Shown here: in pieces, positions 33,201 to 46,784 of the stretch | Position numbering within the stretch: position 1 is the first letter of the stretch | Layout: each line of letters opens with the position of its first letter | Source: Liolophura sinensis | Taxonomy: Eukaryota; Mollusca; Polyplacophora; Chitonida; Chitonidae | Assembly: GCF_032854445.1 (NCBI RefSeq) | Contig: NW_027018183.1 | Location: 1-63,171, forward strand | Length of the DNA: 63,171 bases | Reading direction: 5' to 3' | Position numbers and translations under genes: made by a program | Notes under the pieces: model-generated | What the model was told of the DNA's origin: nothing | What the model saw: only the letters and a program-made list of their open reading frames with translations | Databases searched by the model: none

Positions 33201-36200
33201 AGTCCGCTGTAAAAAGTACAATTGAACACTGACCCACATCAATAAGGTGCCAAAAGATGCGCAGTTGGGCCAGGCATCTCCAGCTGTTGAAAAATTGCAA
33301 ATTTCCTTGGTTTCCATGGAGTAAGAGCCGTTGCTGGGCACGTGATCTTGACATCAATGATTATTCATTTGTGGCTACAGCCAAAAGTATTGGTCAGAGA
33401 GCAACGCGGTGTGCACCATTCGATTTCTCGTCAAAAAATACGTCGGATTAGCCTCTTACCAGCAGCATTGGAACAGTTTTTCCACTTTTGGATTTTTGCC
33501 TGGTATTTTGTCTAATTGAAATCGGCTACATTAACTATGTACAATCGCGACTGGTCATTACTATATTCAACTTTTCATTATAAGTTATGTGCCCTTCGGT
33601 AGCCCAGACGACGTCAAATCTTTGGGCCAAGCCCATTTAACTCACCCAGCAAATGTCTTACTTCTAAGTCGAAGACAAACTCAATGTCTTTATCTACATG
33701 TAGAAAAACCACACCATTTGTATATAAAAAAAACACAAGGTACTTGATACAGTCCGCTGTAAAAAGTACAATTGAACACTGACCCACATCAATAAGGTGC
33801 CAAAAGATGCGCAATTGGGTCAGGCATCTCCAGCTGTTGAAAAATTGCAAATTTCCTTGGTTTCCATGGAGTAAGAGCCGTTGCTGGGCACGTGATCTTG
33901 ACATCAATGATTATTCATTTGTGGCTACAGCCAAAAGTATTGGTCGGAGAGCAACGTGGTTTGCACCATTCGATTTCTCGTCAAAAAATACGTCGGAATA
34001 GCCTCTTACCAGCAGAATTGGAACAGTTTTTCCACTTTTGGATTTTTGCCTGGTATTTTTTCTAATTGAAATCGGCTACATTAACTATGTACAATCGCGA
34101 CTGGTCATTACTATATTCAACTTTTCATTATAAGTTATGTGCCCTTCGGTAGCCCAGACGACGTCAAATCTTTGGGCCAAGCCCATTTAACTCACCCAGC
34201 AGTTGTCTTACTTCTAAGTCGAAGACAAACTGAATGTCTTTATCTACATGTAGAAAAACCACACCATTTGTATATAAAAAAAACACAAGGTACTTGATAC
34301 AGTCCGCTGTAAAAAGTACAATTGAACACTGACCCACATCAATAAGGTGCCAAAAGATGCGCAATTGGGCCAGGCATCCCCAGCTGTTGAAAAATTGCAA
34401 ATTTCCTTGGTTTCCATGGAGTAAGAGCCGTTGCTGGGCACGTGATCTTGACATCAATGATTATTCATTTGTGGCTACAGCCAAAAGTATTGGTCGGAGA
34501 GCAACGCGGTTTGCACCATTCGATTTCTCGTCAAAAAATACGTCGGATTAGCCTCTTACCAGCAGCATTGGAACAGTTTTTCTACTTTTGGATTTTTGCC
34601 TGGTCTTTTTGCTAACTGATTTCGACTACATTAACTATGTACAATCGCGACTGGTTATTACTATATTCAACTTTTCATTATATGTTATGTGCCCTTCGGT
34701 AGCCCAGACGACGTCAAATCTTTGGGCCAAGCCCATTTAACTCACCCAGCAAATGTCTTACTTCTAAGTCGAAGACAAACTCAATGTCTTTATCTACATG
34801 TAGAAAAACCACACCATTTATATATAAAAAAAACACAAGGTACTTGATACAGTCCGCTGTAAAAAGTACAATTGAACACTGACCCACATCAATAAGGTGC
34901 CAAAAGATGCGCAATTGGGTCAGGCATCTCCAGCTGTTGAAAAATTGCAAATTTCCTTGGTTTCCATGGAGTAAGAGCCGTTGCTGGGCACGTGATCTTG
35001 ACATCAATGATTATTCATTTGTGGCTACAGCCAAAAGTATTGGTCGGAGAGCAACGTGGTTTGCACCATTCGATTTCTCGTCAAAAAATACGTCGGATTA
35101 GCCTCTTACCAGCAGCATTGGAACAGTTTTTCCACTTTTGGATTTTTGCCTTGTATTTTGTCTAATTAAAATCGGCTACATTAACTATGTACAATCGCGA
35201 CTGGTCATTACTATATTCAACTTTTCATTATAAGTTATGTGCCCTTCGGTAGCCCAGACGACGTCAAATCTTTGGGCCAAGCCCATTTAACTCACCCAGC
35301 AAATGTCTTACTTCTAAGTCGAAGACAAACTCAATGTCTTTATCTACATGTAGAAAAACCACACCATTTGTATATAAAAAAAACACAAGGTACATGATAA
35401 AGTCTGCTGTAAAAAGTACAATTGAACACTGACCCACATCAATAAGGTGCCAAAAGATGCGCAATTGGGCCAGGCATCTCCAGCTGTTGAAAAATTGCAA
35501 ATTTCCTTGGTTTCCATGGAGTAAGAGCCGTTGCTGGGCACGTGATCTTGACATCAATGATTATTCATTTGTGGCTACAGCCAAAAGTATTGGTCGGAGA
35601 GCAACGCGGTTTGCACCATTCGATTTCTCGTCAAAAAATACGTCGGATTAGCCTCTTACCAGCAGCATTGGAACAGTTTTTCCACTTTTGGATTTTTGCC
35701 TGGTATTTTGTCTAATTGAAATCGGCTACATTAACTATGTACAATCGCGACTGGTCATTACTATATTCAACTTTTCATTATAAGTTATGTGCCCTTCGGT
35801 AGCCCAGACGACGTCAAATCTTTGGGCCAAGCCCATTTAACTCACCCAGCAAATGTCTTACTTCTAAGTCGAAGACAAACTCAATGTCTTTATCTACATG
35901 TAGAAAAACCACACCATTTGTATATAAAAAAAACACAAGGTACTTGATACAGTCCGCTGTAAAAAGTACAATTGAACACTGACCCACATCAATAAGGTGC
36001 CAAAAGATGCGCAATTGGGTCAGGCATCTCCAGCTGTTGAAAAATTGCAAATTTCCTTGGTTTCCATGGAGTAAGAGCCGTTGCTGGGCACGTGATCTTG
36101 ACATCAATGATTATTCATTTGTGGCTACAGCCAAAAGTATTGGTCGGAGAGCAACGTGGTTTGCACCATTCGATTTCTCGTCAAAAAATACGTCGGAATA

Positions 36201-36882
36201 GCCTCTTACCAGCAGAATTGGAACAGTTTTTCCACTTTTGGATTTTTGCCTGGTATTTTTTCTAATTGAAATCGGCTACATTAACTATGTACAATCGCGA
36301 CTGGTCATTACTATATTCAACTTTTCATTATAAGTTATGTGCCCTTCGGTAGCCCAGACGACGTCAAATCTTTGGGCCAAGCCCATTTAACTCACCCAGC
36401 AGTTGTCTTACTTCTAAGTCGAAGACAAACTCAATGTCTTTATCTACATGTAGAAAAACCACACCATTTGTATATAAAAAAAACACAAGGTACTTGATAC
36501 AGTCCGCTGTAAAAAGTACAATTGAACACTGACCCACATCAATAAGGTGCCAAAAGATGCGCAATTGGGCCAGGCATCCCCAGCTGTTGAAAAATTGCAA
36601 ATTTCCTTGGTTTCCATGGAGTAAGAGCCGTTGCTGGGCACGTGATCTTGACATCAATGATTATTCATTTGTGGCTACAGCCAAAAGTATTGGTCGGAGA
36701 GCAACGCGGTTTGCACCATTCGATTTCTCGTCAAAAAATACGTCGGATTAGCCTCTTACCAGCAGCATTGGAACAGTTTTTCTACTTTTGGATTTTTGCC
36801 TGGTCTTTTTGCTAACTGATTTCGACTACATTAACTATGTACAATCGCGACTGGTTATTACTATATTCAACTTTTCATTATA
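30282..36882 (+). repeat. HOR block B1: m-n'-f2-p-(q or r) 5-unit repeat and a 4-unit variant
   Basis: Order: m 30282, n' 30832, f2 31383, p 31933, q 32483; m 33033, n' 33583, f2 34133, p 34683, r 35233; n' 35783, f2 36333, then p at 36883. The n'-f2-p core recurs at 2751 and then 2200 bp spacing. Each f2 unit shares CGACTAC and CTGGTTATT in its tail. Each following p unit starts with T at position 1, and the first two also read ATTTATATA. The fifth position switches from q to r, which suggests exchange between registers. Confidence 0.8.
33033..33582 (+). repeat. Chimeric unit: 29732-like 5' part, class m 3' part
   Basis: GCGCAGTTGG (A to G at position 232) is shared only with the unit at 29732. 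The 3' part has A364, G379 and the TATTTTGTC window of the m unit at 30282. It lacks the AGAGCAG change found in both other m-like units, so the switch lies between about 300 and 364. Confidence 0.6.
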
Positions 36883-39800
36883 TGTTATGTGCCCTTCGGT
36901 AGCCCAGACGACGTCAAATCTTTGGGCCAAGCCCATTTAACTCACCCAGCAAATGTCTTACTTCTAAGTCGAAGACAAACTCAATGTCTTTATCTACATG
37001 TAGAAAAACCACACCATTTGTATATAAAAAAAACACAAGGTACTTGATACAGTCCGCTGTAAAAAGTACAATTGAACACTGACCCACATCAATAAGGTGC
37101 CAAAAGATGCGCAATTGGGTCAGGCATCTCCAGCTGTTGAAAAATTGCAAATTTCCTTGGTTTCCATGGAGTAAGAGCCGTTGCTGGGCACGTGATCTTG
37201 ACATCAATGATTATTCATTTGTGGCTACAGCCAAAAGTATTGGTCGGAGAGCAACGTGGTTTGCACCATTCGATTTCTCGTCAAAAAATACGTCGGATTA
37301 GCCTCTTACCAGCAGCATTGGAACAGTTTTTCCACTTTTGGATTTTTGCCTTGTATTTTGTCTAATTGAAATCGGCTACATTAACTATGTACAATCGCGA
37401 CTGGTCATTACTATATTCAACTTTTCATTATAAGTTATGTGCCCTTCGGTAGCCCAGACGACGTCAAATCTTTGGGCAAAGCCCATTTAACTCACCCAGC
37501 AGTTGTCTTACTTCTAAGTCGAAGACAAACTCAATGTCTTTATCTACATGTAGAAAAACCACACCATTTGTATATAAAAAAAACACAAGGTACTTGATAC
37601 AGTCCGCTGTAAAAAGTACAATTGAACACTGACCCACATCAATAAGGTGCCAAAAGATACGCAATTGGGCTAGGCATCTCCAGCTGTTGAAAAATTGCAA
37701 ATTTCCTTGGTTTCCATGGAGTAAGAGCCGTTGCTGGGCACGTGATCTTGACATCAATGATTATTCATTTGTGGCTACAGCCAAAAGTATTGGTCGGAGA
37801 GCAACGCGGTTTGCACCATTCGATTTCTCGTCAAAAAATACGTCGGATTAGCCTCTTACCAGCAGCATTGGAACAGTTTTTCTACTTTTGGATTTTTGCC
37901 TGCTCTTTTTGCTAACTGAATTCGGCTACATTAACTATGTACAATCGCGACTGGTCATTACTATATTCAACTTTTCATTATAAGTTATGTGCCCTTCGGT
38001 AGCCCAGACGACGTCAAATCTTTGGGCCAAGCCCATTTAACTCACCCAGCAAATGTCTTACTTCTAAGTCGAAGACAAACTCAATGTCTTTATCTACATG
38101 TAGAAAAACCACACCATTTGTATATAAAGAAAACACAAGGTACTTGATACAGTCCGCTGTAAAAAGTACAATTGAACACTGACCCACATCAATAAGGTGC
38201 CAAAAGATGCGCAATTGGGCCAGGCATCTCCAGCTGTTGAAAAATTGCAAATTTCCTTGGTTTCCATGGAGTAAGAGCCGTTGCTGGGCACGTGATCTTG
38301 ACATCAATGATTATTCATTTGTGGCTACAGCCAAAAGTATTGGTCGGAGAGCAACGCGGTTTGCACCATTCGATTTCTCGTCAAAAAATACGTCGGATTA
38401 GCCTCTTACCAGCAGCATTGGAACAGTTTTTCCACTTTTGGATTTTTGCCTGGTATTTTTTCTAATTGAAATCGGCTACATTAACTATGTACAATCGCGA
38501 CTGGTCATTACTATATTCAACTTTTCATTATAAGTTATGTGCCCTTCGGTAGCCCAGACGACGTCAAATCTTTGGGCCAAGCCCATTTAACTCACCCAGC
38601 AAATGTCTTACTTCTAAGTCGAAGACAAACTCAATGTCTTTATCTACATGTAGAAAAACCACACCATTTGTATATAAAAAAAACACAAGGTACATGATAA
38701 AGTCTGCTGTAAAAAGTACAATTGAACACTGACCCACATCAATAAGGTGCCAAAAGATGCGCAATTGGGCCAGGCATCTCCAGCTGTTGAAAAATTGCAA
38801 ATTTCCTTGGTTTCCATGGAGTAAGAGCCGTTGCTGGGCACGTGATCTTGACATCAATGATTATTCATTTGTGGCTACAGCCAAAAGTATTGGTCGGAGA
38901 GCAACGCGGTTTGCACCATTCGATTTCTCGTCAAAAAATACGTCGGATTAGCCTCTTACCAGCAGCATTGGAACAGTTTTTCCACTTTTGGATTTTTGCC
39001 TGGTATTTTTTCTAATTGAAATCGGCTACATTAACTATGTACAATCGCGACTGGTCATTACTATATTCAACTTTTCATTATAAGTTATGTGCCCTTCGGT
39101 AGCCCAGACGACGTCAAATCTTTGGGCCAAGCCCATTTAACTCACCCAGCAAATGTCTTACTTCTAAGTCGAAGACAAACTCAATGTCTTTATCTACATG
39201 TAGAAAAACCACACCATTTGTATATAAAAAAAACACAAGGTACTTGATACAGTCCGCTGTAAAAAGTACAATTGAACACTGACCCACATCAATAAGGTGC
39301 CAAAAGATGCGCAATTGGGTCAGGCATCTCCAGCTGTTGAAAAATTGCAAATTTCCTTGGTTTCCATGGAGTAAGAGCCGTTGCTGGGCACGTGATCTTG
39401 ACATCAATGATTATTCATTTGTGGCTACAGCCAAAAGTATTGGTCGGAGAGCAACGTGGTTTGCACCATTCGATTTCTCGTCAAAAAATACGTCGGATTA
39501 GCCTCTTACCAGCAGCATTGGAACAGTTTTTCCACTTTTGGATCTTTGCCTTGTATTTTGTCTAATTGAAATCGGCTACATTAACTATGTACAATCGCGA
39601 CTGGTCATTACTATATTCAACTTTTCATTATAAGTTATGTGCCCTTCGGTAGCCCAGACGACGTCAAATCTTTGGGCAAAGCCCATTTAACTCACCCAGC
39701 AGTTGTCTTACTTCTAAGTCGAAGACAAACTCAATGTCTTTATCTACATGTAGAAAAACCACACCATTTGTATATAAAAAAAACACAAGGTACTTGATAC

Positions 39801-41282
39801 AGTCCGCTGTAAAAAGTACAATTGAACACTGACCCACATCAATAAGGTGCCAAAAGATACGCAATTGGGCCAGGCATCTCCAGCTGTTGAAAAATTGCAA
39901 ATTTCCTTGGTTTCCATGGAGTAAGAGCCGTTGCTGGGCACGTGATCTTGACATCAATGATTATTCATTTGTGGCTACAGCCAAAAGTATTGGTCGGAGA
40001 GCAACGCGGTTTGCACCATTCGATTTCTCGTCAAAAAATACGTCGGATTAGCCTCTTACCAGCAGCATTGGAACAGTTTTTCTACTTTTGGATTTTTGCC
40101 TGCTCTTTTTGCTAACTGAATTCGGCTACATTAACTATGTACAATCGCGACTGGTCATTACTATATTCAACTTTTCATTATAAGTTATGTGCCCTTCGGT
40201 AGCCCAGACGACGTCAAATCTTTGGGCCAAGCCCATTTAACTCACCCAGCAAATGTCTTACTTCTAAGTCGAAGACAAACTCAATGTCTTTATCTACATG
40301 TAGAAAAACCACACCATTTGTATATAAAGAAAACACAAGGTACTTGATACAGTCCGCTGTAAAAAGTACAATTGAACACTGACCCACATCAATAAGGTGC
40401 CAAAAGATGCGCAATTGGGCCAGGCATCTCCAGCTGTTGAAAAATTGCAAATTTCCTTGGTTTCCATGGAGTAAGAGCCGTTGCTGGGCACGTGATCTTG
40501 ACATCAATGATTATTCATTTGTGGCTACAGCCAAAAGTATTGGTCGGAGAGCAACGCGGTTTGCACCATTCGATTTCTCGTCAAAAAATACGTCGGATTA
40601 GCCTCTTACCAGCAGCATTGGAACAGTTTTTCCACTTTTGGATTTTTGCCTGGTATTTTTTCTAATTGAAATCGGCTACATTAACTATGTACAATCGCGA
40701 CTGGTCATTACTATATTCAACTTTTCATTATAAGTTATGTGCCCTTCGGTAGCCCAGACGACGTCAAATCTTTGGGCCAAGCCCATTTAACTCACCCAGC
40801 AAATGTCTTACTTCTAAGTCGAAGACAAACTCAATGTCTTTATCTACATGTAGAAAAACCACACCATTTGTATATAAAAAAAACACAAGGTACATGATAA
40901 AGTCTGCTGTAAAAAGTACAATTGAACACTGACCCACATCAATAAGGTGCCAAAAGATGCGCAATTGGGCCAGGCATCTCCAGCTGTTGAAAAATTGCAA
41001 ATTTCCTTGGTTTCCATGGAGTAAGAGCCGTTGCTGGGCACGTGATCTTGACATCAATGATTATTCATTTGTGGCTACAGCCAAAAGTATTGGTCGGAGA
41101 GCAACGCGGTTTGCACCATTCGATTTCTCGTCAAAAAATACGTCGGATTAGCCTCTTACCAGCAGCATTGGAACAGTTTTTCCACTTTTGGATTTTTGCC
41201 TGGTATTTTTTCTAATTGAAATCGGCTACATTAACTATGTACAATCGCGACTGGTCATTACTATATTCAACTTTTCATTATA
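36883..41282 (+). repeat. HOR block B2: 4-unit repeat p-q-k-r, two copies of 2200 bp
   Basis: Copy 1: p 36883, q 37433, k 37983, r 38533. Copy 2: p 39083, q 39633, k 40183, r 40733. The q units carry A46, GT70-71, A227 and the GCCTGC / TAACTGAATT window. The k units have G147, and the r units have A162, A168 and T173. Private differences are few (GGGCTAGG at 37433, GGATCTTTG at 39083). Exact 2200 bp period. Confidence 0.9.
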
Positions 41283-44200
41283 AGTTATGTGCCCTTCGGT
41301 AGCCCAGACGACGTCAAATCTTTGGGCCAAGCCCATTTAACTCACCCAGCAAATGTCTTACTTCTAAGTCGAAGACAAACTCAATGTCTTTATCTACATG
41401 TAGAAAAACCACACCATTTGTATATAAAAAAAACACAAGGTACTTGATACAGTCCGCTGTAAAAAGGACAATTGAACACTGACCCACATCAATAAGGTGC
41501 CAAAATATGCGCAATTGGGCCAGACATCTCCAGCTGTTGAAAAATTGCAAATTTCCTTGGTTTCCATGGAGTAAGAGCCGTTGCTGGGCACGTGATCTTG
41601 ACATCAATGATTATTCATTTGTGGCTACAGCCAAAAGTATTGGTCGGAGAGCAACGCGGTTTGCACCATTCGATTTCTCGTCAAAAAATACGTCGGATTA
41701 GCCTCTTACCAGCAGCATTGGAACAGTTTTTCCACTTTTGGATTTTTGCCAGGTCTTTTTGCTAATTGAAATCGGCTACATTAACTATGTACAATCGCGA
41801 CTGGTCATTACTATATTCAACTTTTCATTATAAGTTATGTGCCCTTCGGTAGCCCAGACGACGTCAAATCTTTGGGCCAAGCCCATTTAACTCACCCAGC
41901 AAATGTCTTACTTCTAAGTCGAAGACAAACTCAATGTCTTTATCTACATGTAGAAAAACCAAACCATTTGCATATAAAAAAAACACAAGGTACTTGATAC
42001 AGTCCGCTGTAAAAAGTACAATTGAACACTGACCCACATCAATAAGGTGCCAAAAGATGCGCAATTGGGCCAGGCATCTCCAGCTGTTGAAAAATTGCAA
42101 ATTTCCTTGGTTTCCATGGAGTAAGAGCCGTTGCTGGGCACGTGATCTTGACATCAATGATTATTCATTTGTGGCTACAGCCAAAAGTATTGGTCGGAGA
42201 GCAACGCGGTTTGCACCATTCGATTTCTCGTCAAAAAATACGTCGGATTAGCCTCTTACCAGCAGCATTGGAACAGTTTTTCTACTTTTGGATTTTTGCC
42301 AGGTCTTTTTGCGAATTGAAATCGGCTACATTAACTATGTACAATCGCGACTGGTCATTACTATATTCAACTTTTCATTATAAGTTATGTGCCCTTCGGT
42401 AGCCCAGACGACGTCAAATCTTTGGGCCAAGCCCATTTAACTCACCCAGCAAATGTCTTACTTCTAAGTCGAAGACAAACTCAATGTCTTTATCTACATG
42501 TAGAAAAACCACACCATTTGTATATAAAAAAAACACAAGGTACTTGATACAGTCCGCTGTAAAAAGTACAATTGAACACTGACCCACATCAATAAGGTGC
42601 CAAAAGATGCGCAATTGGGTCAGGCATCTCCAGCTGTTGAAAAATTGCAAATTTCCTTGGTTTCCATGGAGTAAGAGCCGTTGCTGGGCACGTGATCTTG
42701 ACATCAATGATTATTCATTTGTGGCTACAGCCAAAAGTATTGGTCGGAGAGCAACGTGGTTTGCACCATTCGATTTCTCGTCACAAAATACGTCGGATTA
42801 GCCTCTTACCAGCAGCATTGGAACAGTTTTTCCACTTTTGGATTTTTGCCAGGTCTTTTTGCTAATTGAAATCGGCTACATTAACTATGTACAATCGCGA
42901 CTGGTCATTACTATATTCAACTTTTCATTATAAGTTATGTGCCCTTCGGTAGCCCAGACGACGTCAAATCTTTGGGCCAAGCCCATTTAACTCACCCAGC
43001 AAATGTCTTACTTCTAAGTCGAAGACAAACTCAATGTCTTTATCTACATGTAGAAAAACCACACCATTTGTATATAAAAAAAAACACAAGGTACTTGATA
43101 CAGTCCGCTGTAAAAAGTACAATTGAACACTGACCCACATCAATAAGGTGCCAAAAGATGCGCAATTGGGTCAGGCATCTCCAGCTGTTGAAAAATTGCA
43201 AATTTCCTTGGTTTCCATGGAGTAAGAGCCGTTGCTGGGCACGTGATCTTGACATCAATGATTATTCATTTGTGGCTACAGCCAAAAGTATTGGTCGGAG
43301 AGCAACGTGGTTTGCACCATTCGATTTCTCGTCAAAAAATACGTCGGATTAGCCTCTTACCAGCAGCATTGGAACAGTTTTTCCACTTTTGGATTTTTGC
43401 CTGGTATTTTGTCTAATTGAAATCGGCTACATTAACTATGTACAATCGCGACTGGTCATTACTATATTCAACTTTTCATTATAAGTTATGTGCCCTTCGG
43501 TAGCCCAGACGACGTCAAATCTTTGGGCCAAGCCCATTTAACTCACCCAGCAAATGTCTTACTTCTAAGTCGAAGACAAACTCAATGTCTTTATCTACAT
43601 GTAGAAAAACCACACCATTTGTATATAAAAAAAACACAAGGTACATGATAAAGTCTGCTGTAAAAAGTACAATTGAACACTGACCCACATCAATAAGGTG
43701 CCAAAAGATGCGCAATTGGGCCAGGCATCTCCAGCTGTTGAAAAATTGCAAATTTCCTTGGTTTCCATGGAGTAAGAGCCGTTGCTGGGCACGTGATCTT
43801 GACATCAATGATTATTCATTTGTGGCTACAGCCAAAAGTATTGGTCGGAGAGCAACGCGGTTTGCACCATTCGATTTCTCGTCAAAAAATACGTCGGATT
43901 AGCCTCTTACCAGCAGCATTGGAACAGTTTTTCCACTTTTGGATTTTTGCCTGGTATTTTTTCTAATTGAAATCGGCTACATTAACTATGTACAATCGCG
44001 ACTGGTCATTACTATATTCAACTTTTCATTATAAGTTATGTGCCCTTCGGTAGCCCAGACGACGTCAAATCTTTGGGCCAAGCCCATTTAACTCACCCAG
44101 CAAATGTCTTACTTCTAAGTCGAAGACAAACTCAATGTCTTTATCTACATGTAGAAAAACCACACCATTTGTATATAAAGAAAACACAAGGTACTTGATA

Positions 44201-46784
44201 CAGTCCGCTGTAAAAAGTACAATTGAACACTGACCCACATCAATAAGGTGCCAAAAGATGCGCAATTGGGCCAGGCATCTCCAGCTGTTGAAAAATTGCA
44301 AATTTCCTTGGTTTCCATGGAGTAAGAGCCGTTGCTGGGCACGTGATCTTGACATCAATGATTATTCATTTGTGGCTACAGCCAAAAGTATTGGTCGGAG
44401 AGCAACGCGGTTTGCACCATTCGATTTCTCGTCAAAAAATACGTCGGATTAGCCTCTTACCAGCAGCATTGGAACAGTTTTTCCACTTTTGGATTTTTGC
44501 CTGGTATTTTTTCTAATTGAAATCGGCTACATTAACTATGTACAATCGCGACTGGTCATTACTATATTCAACTTTTCATTATAAGTTATGTGCCCTTCGG
44601 TAGCCCAGACGACGTCAAATCTTTGGGCCAAGCCCATTTAACTCACCCAGCAAATGTCTTACTTCTAAGTCGAAGACAAACTCAATGTCTTTATCTACAT
44701 GTAGAAAAACCACACCATTTGTATATAAAAAAAACACAAGGTACATGATAAAGTCTGCTGTAAAAAGTACAATTGAACACTGACCCACATCAATAAGGTG
44801 CCAAAAGATGCGCAATTGGGCCAGGCATCTCCAGCTGTTGAAAAATTGCAAATTTCCTTGGTTTCCATGGAGTAAGAGCCGTTGCTGGGCACGTGATCTT
44901 GACATCAATGATTATTCATTTGTGGCTACAGCCAAAAGTATTGGTCGGAGAGCAACGCGGTTTGCACCATTCGATTTCTCGTCAAAAAATACGTCGGATT
45001 AGCCTCTTACCAGCAGCATTGGAACAGTTTTTCCACTTTTGGATTTTTGCCAGGTCTTTTTGCTAATTGAAATCGGCTACATTAACTATGTACAATCGCG
45101 ACTGGTCATTACTATATTCAACTTTTCATTATAAGTTATGTGCCCTTCGGTAGCCCAGACGACGTCAAATCTTTGGGCCAAGCCCATTTAACTCACCCAG
45201 CAAATGTCTTACTTCTAAGTCGAAGACAAACTCAATGTCTTTATCTACATGTAGAAAAACCAAACCATTTGTATATAAAAAAAACACAAGGTACTTGATA
45301 CAGTCCGCTGTAAAAAGTACAATTGAACACTGACCCACATCAATAAGGTGCCAAAAGATGCGCAATTGGGCCAGGCATCTCCAGCTGTTGAAAAATTGCA
45401 AATTTCCTTGGTTTCCATGGAGTAAGAGCCGTTGCTGGGCACGTGATCTTGACATCAATGATTATTCATTTGTGGCTACAGCCAAAAGTATTGGTCGGAG
45501 AGCAACGCGGTTTGCACCATTCGATTTCTCGTCAAAAAATACGTCGGATTAGCCTCTTACCAGCAGCATTGGAACAGTTTTTCTACTTTTGGATTTTTGC
45601 CAGGTCTTTTTGCGAATTGAAATCGGCTACATTAACTATGTACAATCGCGACTGGTCATTACTATATTCAACTTTTCATTATAAGTTATGTGCCCTTCGG
45701 TAGCCCAGACGACGTCAAATCTTTGGGCCAAGCCCATTTAACTCACCCAGCAAATGTCTTACTTCTAAGTCGAAGACAAACTCAATGTCTTTATCTACAT
45801 GTAGAAAAACCACACCATTTGTATATAAAAAAAAACACAAGGTACTTGATACAGTCCGCTGTAAAAAGTACAATTGAACACTGACCCACATCAATAAGGT
45901 GCCAAAAGATGCGCAATTGGGTCAGGCATCTCCAGCTGTTGAAAAATTGCAAATTTCCTTGGTTTCCATGGAGTAAGAGCCGTTGCTGGGCACGTGATCT
46001 TGACATCAATGATTATTCATTTGTGGCTACAGCCAAAAGTATTGGTCGGAGAGCAACGCGGTTTGCACCATTCGATTTCTCGTCAAAAAATACGTCGGAT
46101 TAGCCTCTTACCAGCAGCATTGGAACAGTTTTTCCACTTTTGGATTTTTGCCTGGTATTTTGTCTAATTGAAATCGGCTACATTAACTATGTACAATCGC
46201 GACTGGTCATTACTATATTCAACTTTTCATTATAAGTTATGTGCCCTTCGGTAGCCCAGACGACGTCAAATCTTTGGGCCAAGCCCATTTAACTCACCCA
46301 GCAAATGTCTTACTTCTAAGTCGAAGACAAACTCAATGTCTTTATCTACATGTAGAAAAACCACACCATTTGTATATAAAAAAAACACAAGGTACATGAT
46401 AAAGTCTGCTGTAAAAAGTACAATTGAACACTGACCCACATCAATAAGGTGCCAAAAGATGCGCAATTGGGCCAGGCATCTCCAGCTGTTGAAAAATTGC
46501 AAATTTCCTTGGTTTCCATGGAGTAAGAGCCGTTGCTGGGCACGTGATCTTGACATCAATGATTATTCATTTGTGGCTACAGCCAAAAGTATTGGTCGGA
46601 GAGCAACGCGGTTTGCACCATTCGATTTCTCGTCAAAAAATACGTCGGATTAGCCTCTTACCAGCAGCATTGGAACAGTTTTTCCACTTTTGGATTTTTG
46701 CCTGGTATTTTTTCTAATTGAAATCGGCTACATTAACTATGTACAATCGCGACTGGTCATTACTATATTCAACTTTTCATTATA
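41283..46784 (+). repeat. Mosaic block: s-t-u-p''-r-k-r/s-t-p''-r
   Basis: Units: s 41283, t 41833, u 42383, p'' 42933 (551 bp), r 43484, k 44034, r with s-like tail 44584, t 45134, p'' 45684 (551 bp), r 46235. The run r-s-t-u (from 40733) reappears as r-s-t-u at 52286 and 59436. The second half looks like a shortened version in which r and s have fused and u is missing. Private changes include GCATATA at 41833 and TCACAAAATA at 42383. Confidence 0.75.
44584..45133 (+). repeat. Chimeric unit r/s
   Basis: The 5' part has the r triplet of changes (A162, A168, T173). The 3' window is GCCAGG with CTTTTTGCTAATTG, as in s and u. The s markers at 224 and 242 are absent, so the switch lies after position 242 and before about 455. 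It sits where r and s would be adjacent in the r-s-t order, so deletion by unequal exchange between neighbours fits. Confidence 0.65.
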
